This document shows positions 37,433 through 45,283 of a DNA stretch of 64,000 nucleotides, piece after piece; positions within the stretch are counted from its first letter, which is position 1, and each line of letters opens with the position of its first letter. The stretch is from Labilibaculum sp. (GTDB lineage: Bacteria > Bacteroidota > Bacteroidia > Bacteroidales > Marinifilaceae). The DNA lies in the NCBI GenBank assembly GCA_016342745.1, contig JAEINT010000002.1:248001-312000 (forward strand), read 5' to 3'. The position numbers and the translations under genes were made by a program. The notes beneath the pieces are model-generated. The model made no database searches. It was not told the DNA's origin and saw nothing but the letters and a program-made list of their open reading frames with translations.

Positions 37433-38707
37433 TTATAATGCTTCTATTATTCCCAGAATACCTGTGTATGAAATAACACATGAAAAGAACAGCGCAGCAA
37501 ACAAGCCGATGTGTACTCCAATATTCGTTTTGTAGTTTTTCATTACCTTTTTATTGTTGATCATTAAGATGATTCCAAGAACTACAATTGGTAAAACAAA
37601 TACATTAAAAACTTGAGATAGTATTTGCATTTCTATTGGATTGGCACCAAAAGCAGGTACAATTAAAGCAACCAAACAGGCTATAAAAGTTATAATCTTA
37701 AACTGGCGTGAACTTGTGTCTAATTTACCAGATTGATAATCTGCAATTAGTAATGGTGCTATTAGCAAGCAAGGGAAAATCGACGAAAGACCTGCACTTA
37801 AGGTTCCAAAAAAGAAAATAGTTACTGCGAAATTTCCAGCAATTGGCTCCAGAGTATTTGCCATATCCAATACTTGAGTTACTGGCTTTCCGTTATAATA
37901 CAAAGCACCGCAGGCAACAGCCATTACCGAAGCACTAATTACGAATACTAAAATAGCGGCAACAATAGAATCCTTTTTTTGATCTTTTAAGTTCTCAATT
38001 GTCCATCCTTTACCCTTTACAAAAAGAGGTCTTGATAAAAATGTAGCTGCAGCCATCGTTGTTCCAACAAATGCCGCTGTCATCATTTTACCTCCGGGAA
38101 CATCAGGTATGGTTGGTATTAATCCTTTAACAATGTCTGCAGGAAGTGGAAAAACAAAAAACAGAGAAAAAATAAAAGAAAGTCCCATTAGCGTTACAAA
38201 AATGACTAGTATTTTCTCAAAGAAAGAATATTTACCAACCATCATTAAGCCATAAAATATAGCAATTACGACGATGGCAATGATAAGTACAGTTTCATAT
38301 TTGTAGGGAATTAATCCTTCAAAATTCATGGCTAGAATTTCGTACAACATATTGGCTGAAATGCCCAATATTCCCATTAATGAGTTCCATTGACCAAAGG
38401 ATATTCCAATAATTATTAAAATGGCTAAGATTCTTCCTCCTTTAATGTGTTTTTTAAAACCATACAAAGCCGTTTCGCCGGATATTAAAGCGTAATTACC
38501 ATAGGCAAACATTAGTACTCCTGAAAAAAGACAACTGATTAGTAAGACCCATAGCAACTGCATTCCATAAGTACTTCCTGCAACAATCATAGAGGTTACA
38601 CTTCCTGTTCCAATGGTATATCCAATTGCAAATATTCCGGGTCCAAAGCCTAAGATTATTGCGATTATTCTTTTTAGTAATGATTTATTTTTTAGAGTAT
38701 CTGACAT
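37433..38707 (-). CDS. Nramp-fold transporter lacking the metal-binding signatures
   Basis: 424 residues, about 11 membrane helices with the Nramp repeat layout (GFGPGIFAIGYTIGTGS ... YGMQLLW, then KYSFFEKIL and SAGLSSIFPCLLIAPLL). The TM1 DPGN metal motif of true Nramp proteins aligns with GTGS, and the TM6 MPHN motif aligns with TMAAAT. All four conserved ligand positions are therefore changed, and Mn/Fe transport is unlikely. It sits between the gluconokinase/6PGDH gene and the SDR gene, so uptake of a sugar acid is a reasonable inference. Annotation pipelines would probably call it a divalent metal transporter. Confidence 0.75.
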   Translation of the reverse strand: MSDTLKNKSLLKRIIAIILGFGPGIFAIGYTIGTGSVTSMIVAGSTYGMQLLWVLLISCLFSGVLMFAYGNYALISGETALYGFKKHIKGGRILAILIIIGISFGQWNSLMGILGISANMLYEILAMNFEGLIPYKYETVLIIAIVVIAIFYGLMMVGKYSFFEKILVIFVTLMGLSFIFSLFFVFPLPADIVKGLIPTIPDVPGGKMMTAAFVGTTMAAATFLSRPLFVKGKGWTIENLKDQKKDSIVAAILVFVISASVMAVACGALYYNGKPVTQVLDMANTLEPIAGNFAVTIFFFGTLSAGLSSIFPCLLIAPLLIADYQSGKLDTSSRQFKIITFIACLVALIVPAFGANPIEMQILSQVFNVFVLPIVVLGIILMINNKKVMKNYKTNIGVHIGLFAALFFSCVISYTGILGIIEAL

Positions 38708-38749
38708 GATTTTGGGGTTTACTTGGGTTTAGTTATTTGCTTGTTACTA

Positions 38750-40633
38750 CTACCAATTGGTGTGGTGAAATTTCCCTGAAGCATCATCGGTTCGTTGATA
38801 GGTATGTGCTCCAAAATAATCACGTTGTGCTTGTATTATATTTGCCGACGAATTTGCTGTTGTATAGCCATTAAAGAAGTTAACAGATTCACTTAAACAT
38901 GGAATCGCTAGTTCATTTAAAATACATTCTGAGACCACTTTATTGATTGATGGTTTCAATGATTTAACCTGATTTTGAATTGTTTGATGGCTTAAAATGT
39001 TATCATCTTCTTTTAAGACAGGTATTAAATCCAGTATTAAATCAGATTTAATGATGCATCCGTTTGTCCAAATTCTTGCAATTTCGCTTAAGTTTAACTC
39101 CCATTTGTAGGCTTTTCCGGCTTCGGAAATTAATTTAAGTCCTTGATAATGATTCACAATTCGAGCAAACTGATAGGCTTTTAGAATATCTTCGATTTTT
39201 AGATTAATCGCTGAAGGATTAATTGCAAAGTTTTTGCTTGCCTCAAATCGTTCTTCTTTATAGAAAGATGTGTATCGAGCAAATAATGCCGAAGCAATTA
39301 GCGTACTTGGAGCTCCTAATTGTGCCGTTGCAATGGTAGTCCAGTTCCCAGTACCTTTATTTCCTGCTTTATCAACTATTTTATTCACCAACCAATCCTT
39401 GCCTTCTTTTTTTCGAAGCACATCTACCGTAATTCCCAATAGGTAACTATCCGCCGTTGATTCCCATGATTCTAAAATATCCGCAATTTCATCGGGATTA
39501 TTCCCTAAATGTTTTAGCATGGTATACACTTCAGCTAACAATTGCATTTCTACGTATTCAATACCATTGTGAACCATTTTTACAAAATGCCCGCTGCCTT
39601 CTTCGCCAATGTAAGTGCAGCATGGTAAGTTGTTACTATCTTTAGCCGCAATACTGTCCAAATAAGGTTTTACCAGATTATAGATTTCTTTATTACCACC
39701 TGGCATAATTGATGGCCCTTTAAGTGCACCTTGTTCTCCTCCCGAAACACCAACACCAATAAAATGGATATTCTTGGCTTTTAAGTAATCGTAGCGCTCT
39801 TTTGTTTTTAGATAATTTGAATTACCACCATCAATCAAAACATCGCCATCAGATAAATAGGGAATCAAATCTTCGATAACCATATCCGTAATCTTACCGG
39901 CATTCACCATCAACATTATTCTTCTCGGTGTTTGCAGGGAATTAACAAAGGCTCCTAAATCTGAAAAGGCTTGTGCAGACTCAAGCTCTTGATGAGTATT
40001 CTTAAAGTCGATTGCTATATTTTCTTCTGTTCCTTTTATTTCACGATTAAACAGTGAAATGTTAAAGCCTTTTTGAGCTAAGTTTCTACTTAAACTCTTT
40101 CCCATAACGCCTAAACCAAATAAGCCAAATTCTGATTTCATCTTTATTTTATTTGTAATTTTTTCAATGATTTCTGGAGGTTTTAAACCAATATTTATAA
40201 CTAAAGCATCCTTGGGTTGTTCTAAAGTATTGAACTGCGATTGCAATAAATCTGAGGACATAAAATGATTTTTTCTATTGTTTAGTCGCTCAAAAATCTG
40301 TTCGAAACTTCCTGCTAGATGAACCCATTTTACCTGATTCTTAATATCTCTACTTAAAATTTCTCTATAACTTTCTTTTAATGCTGAACATACAATCACG
40401 CAAGTGTTATTTTGTAATTGGTTTTTTGCCAACTCATTAAGTGTAACCAGCCAATCGTATCTGTCTTCATCATTTAGTGGAATTCCATCACTCATTTTTT
40501 TGATATTTGCTTGAGGATGATAATCGTCACCATCAAAAAATGGAATATCAAGTTCTTCAGATAACAATTCGCCTATGGTGCTTTTTCCACAACCTGAAAC
40601 GCCCATCAGAAAGATTACTTTGTTCAAATTCAT
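38750..40633 (-). CDS. Bifunctional gluconokinase / 6-phosphogluconate dehydrogenase fusion
   Basis: 627 residues. Residues 1 to about 165 are a GntK-type gluconokinase (P-loop GVSGCGKSTIG, FFDGDDYHPQANIKKM, CSALKESYRE). From about 168 a complete 6-phosphogluconate dehydrogenase follows (GLFGLGVMGKSLSRNL, GVGVSGGEQGALKGPSIMPG, KMVHNGIEY, GNKGTGNW, and the C-terminal FHHTNW). One chain would thus phosphorylate gluconate and oxidatively decarboxylate the product to ribulose 5-phosphate. Both halves look intact. The separate genes are usual, so the fusion is notable. It follows the GntR regulator by 60 bases. Confidence 0.92.
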   Translation of the reverse strand: MNLNKVIFLMGVSGCGKSTIGELLSEELDIPFFDGDDYHPQANIKKMSDGIPLNDEDRYDWLVTLNELAKNQLQNNTCVIVCSALKESYREILSRDIKNQVKWVHLAGSFEQIFERLNNRKNHFMSSDLLQSQFNTLEQPKDALVINIGLKPPEIIEKITNKIKMKSEFGLFGLGVMGKSLSRNLAQKGFNISLFNREIKGTEENIAIDFKNTHQELESAQAFSDLGAFVNSLQTPRRIMLMVNAGKITDMVIEDLIPYLSDGDVLIDGGNSNYLKTKERYDYLKAKNIHFIGVGVSGGEQGALKGPSIMPGGNKEIYNLVKPYLDSIAAKDSNNLPCCTYIGEEGSGHFVKMVHNGIEYVEMQLLAEVYTMLKHLGNNPDEIADILESWESTADSYLLGITVDVLRKKEGKDWLVNKIVDKAGNKGTGNWTTIATAQLGAPSTLIASALFARYTSFYKEERFEASKNFAINPSAINLKIEDILKAYQFARIVNHYQGLKLISEAGKAYKWELNLSEIARIWTNGCIIKSDLILDLIPVLKEDDNILSHQTIQNQVKSLKPSINKVVSECILNELAIPCLSESVNFFNGYTTANSSANIIQAQRDYFGAHTYQRTDDASGKFHHTNW

Positions 40634-40693
40634 ATTGTATTTTTAGTAAGCGAGATTATTTTTTATTTGGCATTTTGTCGGTACCAATATTTG

Positions 40694-41407
40694 CTATTTA
40701 AGCTTAGGGGTAAAATCAAATAGACTAGACAGATGGTCTCTCATCGATTCCCTGGATTTTTCAATATCTCCATTTTTGATGTGTTCCAGAATCTGCCTGT
40801 GCTCCTTCAAAGCCTTTATATTCCGTTTATCTCGGCAGATATCATATTTTTTCGAAAAATTTTGCATGTGAGATGTCAAATACGATATTAGATATTTCAA
40901 TACATCATTCTTCGTAGCTTCTGCAATCCTAACATGGAACATTAAATCTTCTTCCAGGCCAGCTTCACCTTCCGATACCTTTTCTGCTAATAAATCTACT
41001 GCCTCTTCCATTTGTTTAATGTCTTCGGGCTGAGCTTTTTCAGCTGCACTTCCTGCTGCTTCTATTTCAAGTACATTTCGTACTTGCATAAGTGATTTGT
41101 AATCGGGATTAATCAAGTTAAGAGCATTGGTAAGCATTCCAACAAAAGCAGAATCTTGATTGTCAGCAACGATGGTTCCACTTTGTGGAAGTGTTTTTAC
41201 AATACCATAAAACTCAAGTTTTCGAATTGCATCACGAACATAAATTCTTCCGACGTTGAGTTTTTCACTAAGCAATCTTTCAGAAGGCAATTTATCCCCA
41301 GGTTTTAATTGCCCAGAAGAAATGAGTTCATTTATTTGGTCGGCAATCTTATCCGAAGTTTTTTCAATTACAATTTCTTTTAGATTATCAAATATTTCTT
41401 TCGGCAT
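40694..41407 (-). CDS. FadR-subfamily GntR transcriptional regulator
   Basis: 237 residues. N-terminal winged helix (GDKLPSERLLSEKLNVGRIYVRDAIRKLEFYGIV) and a C-terminal FCD ligand domain with the metal/ligand His pattern (MFHVRIAEAT, HRQILEHI, DHLSSLF). FCD regulators of this group commonly bind sugar acids or small carboxylates. It is the first gene of the island operon, and two TTGGTTAACCAA-type palindromes lie just upstream, so it probably represses itself and the genes behind it. Confidence 0.9.
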   Translation of the reverse strand: MPKEIFDNLKEIVIEKTSDKIADQINELISSGQLKPGDKLPSERLLSEKLNVGRIYVRDAIRKLEFYGIVKTLPQSGTIVADNQDSAFVGMLTNALNLINPDYKSLMQVRNVLEIEAAGSAAEKAQPEDIKQMEEAVDLLAEKVSEGEAGLEEDLMFHVRIAEATKNDVLKYLISYLTSHMQNFSKKYDICRDKRNIKALKEHRQILEHIKNGDIEKSRESMRDHLSSLFDFTPKLK

Positions 41408-41444
41408 TTCAATACGATTTGCTTAGTTTTATTTAAGAATAATA

Positions 41445-41515
41445 AATTGGTTAACCAGTCGTTGGTTAGGCAAATATATGTAATTATTTAAAAAAACCAA
41501 ATTGGTTAACCAATT
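41445..41515 (-). promoter_or_regulatory. Two GntR-type operators upstream of the island operon
   Basis: AATTGGTTAACCAATT (41500-41515) is a perfect 16-base palindrome. A second copy, AATTGGTTAACCAGTC (41445-41460), lies exactly 55 bases away, with a further half-site TTGGTTAGG at 41462-41470. The position just before the FCD-GntR gene and the sequence type argue for autoregulation. Confidence 0.7.
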
Positions 41516-41641
41516 TTCTCATCGTCTACCTTCTTTTGTATCAGCTTTTTTGGCTTTCACAGCGCAACATTCAAAGCTTTTTTAATTAATGAAGAATTAT
41601 GGTTTACCAATATTTTCTTGTACGCTCCATTGGGAAATTAT

Positions 41642-41762
41642 TCGATAAGGAATTTTACAAATAAAAAAGTGGGGAAGGGAGTATGTTCTCGAAAGCGATA
41701 GAGATATGAAGTTCAAATAAAAAAGAAAATCCGCTAATCATTTACGATTAGCGGATTTTTTT
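41642..41762 (+). pseudogene. Decayed copy of the hemN 3' end with terminator (right copy of direct repeat)
   Basis: In frame, the DNA still spells KSGEGSMFSKAIEI, against KSGEGNMFSKAI at the true hemN C-terminus, followed by a stop and a terminator. Upstream of about 41640 the match to hemN fades. The terminator hairpin is the reverse complement of the hemN one with one mismatch. This copy and 34683-34803 bracket the island and suggest insertion or duplication at hemN. Confidence 0.7.
41726..41762 (+). terminator. Intrinsic terminator of the hemN relic
   Basis: AAAATCCGCTAATC / GATTAGCGGATTTT with a short loop and T run. It now lies with no intact gene before it on this strand. Confidence 0.75.
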
Positions 41763-41795
41763 AGAGGTTTTTTTGAGCAAGACAAACAAAATTTA

Positions 41796-41872
41796 CTTGC
41801 TGGTTATTCTTAGATTAAGTTGAACTATTAAATTGCTTGCAATGCCCATGCTAATTTAGCTTAGTTGTTACC
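41796..41872. repeat. Repeat unit 1, at the 3' end of an orphan gene
   Basis: Aligns with 42934-43026: shared blocks CTTGCTG, TTCTTA, GTTGAACTAT, TGCTT, AATTTA, CTT, TTGTTA and GCTG in the same order. It overlaps the stop of the minus-strand lipoprotein gene. The layout of one gene plus one repeat recalls integron cassettes, but the core sites do not match the attC consensus cleanly. Confidence 0.5.
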
Positions 41873-42878
41873 TGCTGTTTATGATTTTTTTAAATTTAAT
41901 TTTTTCTTTGTCGCGAGAGTAAAATCGTATATTTCTTTCAATTATAAGTTCATCTCTATTTAATTTTAGAATTTTCCAAACTCCATATTTTGTTTTTAGT
42001 TTCTCAGGAAAATAAATGAAACCATTTGTTGAATTCAATTTCCATTTTTCTGACCTTACTTTTCCATATTGCTCAATTTCTATTGAATCCGTTCTGATTC
42101 TTAAATATAATTTTGTATCAATATTCTCAGGATAACTTAGAGGTGGCGGCGGTAACGGAAAGCCTTGTCCATCTTGAAATGGCCAGACCCAGTTTCCAAC
42201 AATTCCACTTATTTCATTTTTTTTCTCAATTTTAGTCATTTTAAAGTCTTGAATTGAGGTATGGAATAGCTTTAAAAGTATTTCGTTTTCAGAACTCTTT
42301 TCAATTAAAAGTGGTGGAGAATCGAAATGGTCAAAAACTAAAAAATCAAAGGATTTATAACTATTAATAGCCCATTTTGTCAAACGATAGTTTGTGTTAA
42401 ATACGTTTCCAATATTCAAAATCAATGAATCAGTTATAAAATCAATTGAATCTGAATAATTTGGGCCAATTATTCTGAAAGCCTTTTCTTTTAATTCGAT
42501 ATTTATTTTTTTATCCCTTTTGATAATTCTTTTAAAAACTAGATCCCGTTTATAAGTAGAATAATAGCTAAGAACTAAACTATCTTGTGTAATTTTTTTA
42601 ATCAGAAAAGTGTCTGAGTCAAATATAAGTTTATTGTCTTTTAATGAGTATTTGAACGCTTTAATAGTATCCTTTTCTTCCAAGCTTGGATAATCAAATG
42701 ATTTATAAATTATTTGATTACTTGAAAAATCAAGTAATTCTCTCATGGAAGATAATGACGGTTCATTGCTAGAATAATGAATTTGATATGCACCAATCCA
42801 AACTCCTTCTAATTCATTTGATGATTCACATGAATTAAAAATGATTAAGCTAATCAATATGTAAAGAGCTCTTTTCAT
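41868..42878 (-). CDS. Lipoprotein of unknown function
   Basis: 336 residues from ATG 42878. The frame is open to 42923, but MKRALYILISLIIFNSC gives a proper lipoprotein signal (Cys17). Two beta-rich halves, each beginning with a GxW element (LEGVWIGAYQIHYS and GIVGNWVWPFQDGQ), suggest two lipocalin-like domains. I do not recognise the family. The gene ends inside repeat unit 1 and looks like accessory DNA. Confidence 0.65.
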   Translation of the reverse strand: MKRALYILISLIIFNSCESSNELEGVWIGAYQIHYSSNEPSLSSMRELLDFSSNQIIYKSFDYPSLEEKDTIKAFKYSLKDNKLIFDSDTFLIKKITQDSLVLSYYSTYKRDLVFKRIIKRDKKINIELKEKAFRIIGPNYSDSIDFITDSLILNIGNVFNTNYRLTKWAINSYKSFDFLVFDHFDSPPLLIEKSSENEILLKLFHTSIQDFKMTKIEKKNEISGIVGNWVWPFQDGQGFPLPPPPLSYPENIDTKLYLRIRTDSIEIEQYGKVRSEKWKLNSTNGFIYFPEKLKTKYGVWKILKLNRDELIIERNIRFYSRDKEKIKFKKIINSR

Positions 42879-42933
42879 AAATATATGTTTAGGGAGATAG
42901 TTTATAAGTAGGAGCAAAGCCAAATTTTATTGG

Positions 42934-43026
42934 CTTGCTGATGTTTCTTAGTTGAACTATCCCGATAGCTATCGGGATCAAACTGCTTATCAGCGCCGAT
43001 GACAATTTAACTTTTGTTAGGAGCTG
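42934..43026. repeat. Repeat unit 2, with an inserted palindrome
   Basis: Homologous to 41796-41872 and placed just past the stop of the gene at 43030. It carries an extra perfect palindrome CCCGATAGCTATCGGG (42961-42976). A further hairpin AAGCCAA / TTGGCTT lies alongside (about 42917-42936). Confidence 0.5.
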
Positions 43027-43029
43027 TAT

Positions 43030-43476
43030 TTATTCCATCAAATAAGATTTGCTACTCAAATACCCTTCAAATTCTGATTTAAACAACAGGTAATTAAAAT
43101 CTTTCAACTTAGACAATCTAGTCAAACAATCTATTTCGCTTAAAATTCGAAAACAAGTTAATTTAATGAGTTCGTCTTTTTTAAGATTCGAAATTTCCGA
43201 ATAATCAATTTTCACATCTATCTCTGCGCAGTTGGTTGATTTTATTTTGATTCCATCAACTGTTGAGTTTTTTTCACCTGGACTATATCGAGGTCTTTTC
43301 TTCTTAAAGATTTGTTCAAATTCGGGTTTCACCGTTATTAATCCAAAATATAATTCATTCAAATCTCTACCATAATTTTTTGCATTAAAAAAGGATTTCA
43401 ATTCATCAGATAATTCAACAACCCAAGAGTTTTGTTCTACTGAAAGATTGGTATACTGTGCTATCCTAAAAATCAT
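43030..43476 (-). CDS. Small cytoplasmic protein of unknown function
   Basis: 148 residues, no signal peptide. Mixed helix/strand with a central RPRYSPGEKNST and C-terminal helices; the look is that of an immunity-type or orphan accessory protein, but no family is recognised. It is followed by repeat unit 2 and preceded by another hairpin-rich stretch (43495-43560, GTAAATAAG / CTTATCTTACTTAT). Confidence 0.6.
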   Translation of the reverse strand: MIFRIAQYTNLSVEQNSWVVELSDELKSFFNAKNYGRDLNELYFGLITVKPEFEQIFKKKRPRYSPGEKNSTVDGIKIKSTNCAEIDVKIDYSEISNLKKDELIKLTCFRILSEIDCLTRLSKLKDFNYLLFKSEFEGYLSSKSYLME

Positions 43477-43693
43477 ATATTGGTTATTTATATATTGTTG
43501 CTAACAAGTAAATAAGTCGCATAGCATCTTATCTTACTTATCTGTTTTCTTGTGTAAGGTTTTGATATTCTAATGTTTTCGTATTGCGAAACAAGTTCTT
43601 CTTTTGCAAGACATTGATTCCTACAACTCATAAATTTACTAATTAATAGTAAACATTATGTGCTGAAATGGTAAAATACTTTTGAGCTTGTTA

Positions 43694-43728
43694 TAAAAAA
43701 ACACCCCAAGCTTTCGCAAGGAGTGTTT
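43694..43728 (-). terminator. Intrinsic terminator
   Basis: Minus strand AAACACTCC / GGGGTGTTT stem with T's after it, ending the DUF1289 gene. The 43561-43693 stretch holds no other feature. Confidence 0.65.
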
Positions 43729-43759
43729 ATTGTAATAAGTCGTAATTTGATCGGGTAGT

Positions 43760-43954
43760 TTATCTAAAAAAAGTACCTGTTGCGGTATCGGGTGCATTTC
43801 TACGATCCGATGCCTTTTTAATTACTTCTTCCTTTTGTTCATTGGTGTATAAAGACCAATTGCCAATTTCTTCTGTTGTTCTTCTGCAGCCAAAGCACAC
43901 ACCGTTGCTATCTTGTCGGCAAATGCTAATGCAAGGTGATTGTATATCTTCCAT
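43760..43954 (-). CDS. DUF1289 small zinc-finger-like protein
   Basis: 64 residues. SPCISICRQDSNGVCFGCRRTTEEIGNW contains the family's four cysteines (CxxxC ... CxGC) and the RTxxEIxxW signature. Cytoplasmic, of unknown function; probably binds a metal. Single gene. Confidence 0.88.
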   Translation of the reverse strand: MEDIQSPCISICRQDSNGVCFGCRRTTEEIGNWSLYTNEQKEEVIKKASDRRNAPDTATGTFFR

Positions 43955-44043
43955 AATAATTCTATTTCTTATTTAAACTCATTACAAATAAAGTGAATTC
44001 TATTTGTAAAAACAACTTTCTATGAAGTCGATTTATTATCAAC

Positions 44044-44550
44044 TTAGGAAATTTTCTTTTTTGATTTGGCAGGTTTAAACACAGATATAAAAATGGTTAT
44101 AATTAGTGTACTAGTCATGCAAACTCCCATGATGTTTTGCGATTTATCATACCATTGATAGTCCGAATTCGTTAAAGCATTTGTGCCTAGTTCTCCAGAA
44201 ATATCAACTAGCTTTTCAATCCATGGGCCCGAATAGATGGTTCCAAGTACTATGATCAGAACGGTAATGATCCATTTAAAAATCAACCAGCCATGTTTAA
44301 AGTAACCCCACTTTGTGAATTGAGAATACATCCAGCCAGTTAGTAGACAAAGGATTGCTGAAGGAACGAGGATTTTCATGTCAATAAAATGAATGATTTT
44401 ATTCATCAAATAAAGTTGATCGCCAGATTGTACATCATCGCTCAAAAATTGAACTAAAAACATAACTAGTCCTGTTGTAATCCAGACTCCTGCAGCTATT
44501 AAATGGACAGATTTTAGCCACTTATTTTGTGTAAGTGAAAGTTGTTTCAT
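44044..44550 (-). CDS. Four-helix membrane protein (DUF2269-like)
   Basis: 168 residues with four membrane helices (about 13-33, 55-75, 88-108, 138-158). WLKSVHLIAAGVWITTGLVMF and the His pattern resemble DUF2269/CopD-like proteins. It follows the MarR gene by five bases and is probably controlled by it. Ligand or transport role unknown. Confidence 0.75.
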   Translation of the reverse strand: MKQLSLTQNKWLKSVHLIAAGVWITTGLVMFLVQFLSDDVQSGDQLYLMNKIIHFIDMKILVPSAILCLLTGWMYSQFTKWGYFKHGWLIFKWIITVLIIVLGTIYSGPWIEKLVDISGELGTNALTNSDYQWYDKSQNIMGVCMTSTLIITIFISVFKPAKSKKKIS

Positions 44551-44555
44551 GCTCT

Positions 44556-45002
44556 TTATTTTAAAAAGTTCTCTGTGTTAAGGATTACTTGTTTAAGGCT
44601 TTTTACCAATATTTCTTTTGCCTTTTCATCAACTCCTTCGGTTGCAACCATTGTAGATGCAAAGGCACATTTATGAAGCTGATTGGTTAATTCTCTGCCT
44701 TTATCAGTAATAAATAGTTTGAATATTCTTTTGTCAATATCATCTCTTCTTTTTTCTACAAAACCGGCAGTTCCAAGCTTTTTAGTCATTCTGCTCGTAT
44801 TTGCCATATCTTTGTATATCGCATTGCTTAATTCACTAATAGTCATGCCATCGGTTTTTGTAAGGCGATACAAAACATTCCATTGTTCTGGAGTGATATT
44901 CAGTTTGTTGTTGCTTAATATTTTATAAAATACGCGCTTTATCATGATTGCACTTATGGCAATATGATGATTTACGGATGTTTCTAGATCTACTTTGTTC
45001 AT
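44556..45002 (-). CDS. MarR family transcriptional regulator
   Basis: 148 residues from ATG 45002. Winged helix typical of MarR (NITPEQWNVLYRLTKTDGMT, NAIYKDMANTSRMTKKL, KRRDDIDKRIFKLFITDKG). The longer frame from 45020 would place its start codon inside the -7 element/operator at 45012-45030, upstream of the predicted transcript start, so 45002 is preferred. First gene of an operon with a small membrane protein. Confidence 0.88.
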   Translation of the reverse strand: MNKVDLETSVNHHIAISAIMIKRVFYKILSNNKLNITPEQWNVLYRLTKTDGMTISELSNAIYKDMANTSRMTKKLGTAGFVEKRRDDIDKRIFKLFITDKGRELTNQLHKCAFASTMVATEGVDEKAKEILVKSLKQVILNTENFLK

Positions 45003-45011
45003 TTTAAAAGT

Positions 45012-45053
45012 ATTTGTCATGACAAATATATGATTTTAATTGTCACGACAAGT
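45012..45053 (-). promoter_or_regulatory. MarR promoter with two operator palindromes
   Basis: ATTTGTCATGACAAAT (45012-45027) is a perfect 16-base palindrome, and TTGTCACGACAA (45040-45051) is a second site. The minus-strand -7 element TATATTTG (45023-45030) overlaps the first, so bound MarR would block RNA polymerase. Confidence 0.7.
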
Positions 45054-45103
45054 ATTGTAATGAATGGTTTTGTAGTTATTTCGAATTGCAGACTTGTAAA
45101 CAC

Positions 45104-45192
45104 GAAAAATCCCGAACTGTGAAGTCCGGGATTTTCTCTAAACCTAATTCTAACCTAAATCTAATCTATATGAAAAAACATCTCTGTTTTGT
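45104..45192 (-). ncRNA. Putative small RNA, copy C
   Basis: Promoter element TATATTTG (45199-45206), core TTTTTTCATATAGATTAG with GGTTAGAATTAGG after it, and terminator ATCCCG / CGGGAT with T's (45105-45132). From TAGATTAG to the terminator it is identical to copy D, 180 bases away. Confidence 0.6.
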
Positions 45193-45283
45193 ATTATACA
45201 AATATAATTGGTAGTTGTGCTAAAAGGATTGAATGAAAGTTAAGGAAGCTTAAAAGTGAATCTTTGCATCAGTTTATACAATA

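Noticed and set aside
41642-41762. A separate small gene ending KSGEGSMFSKAIEI
   Set aside because: The sequence matches only the end of hemN and has no start or body, so it is called a relic.
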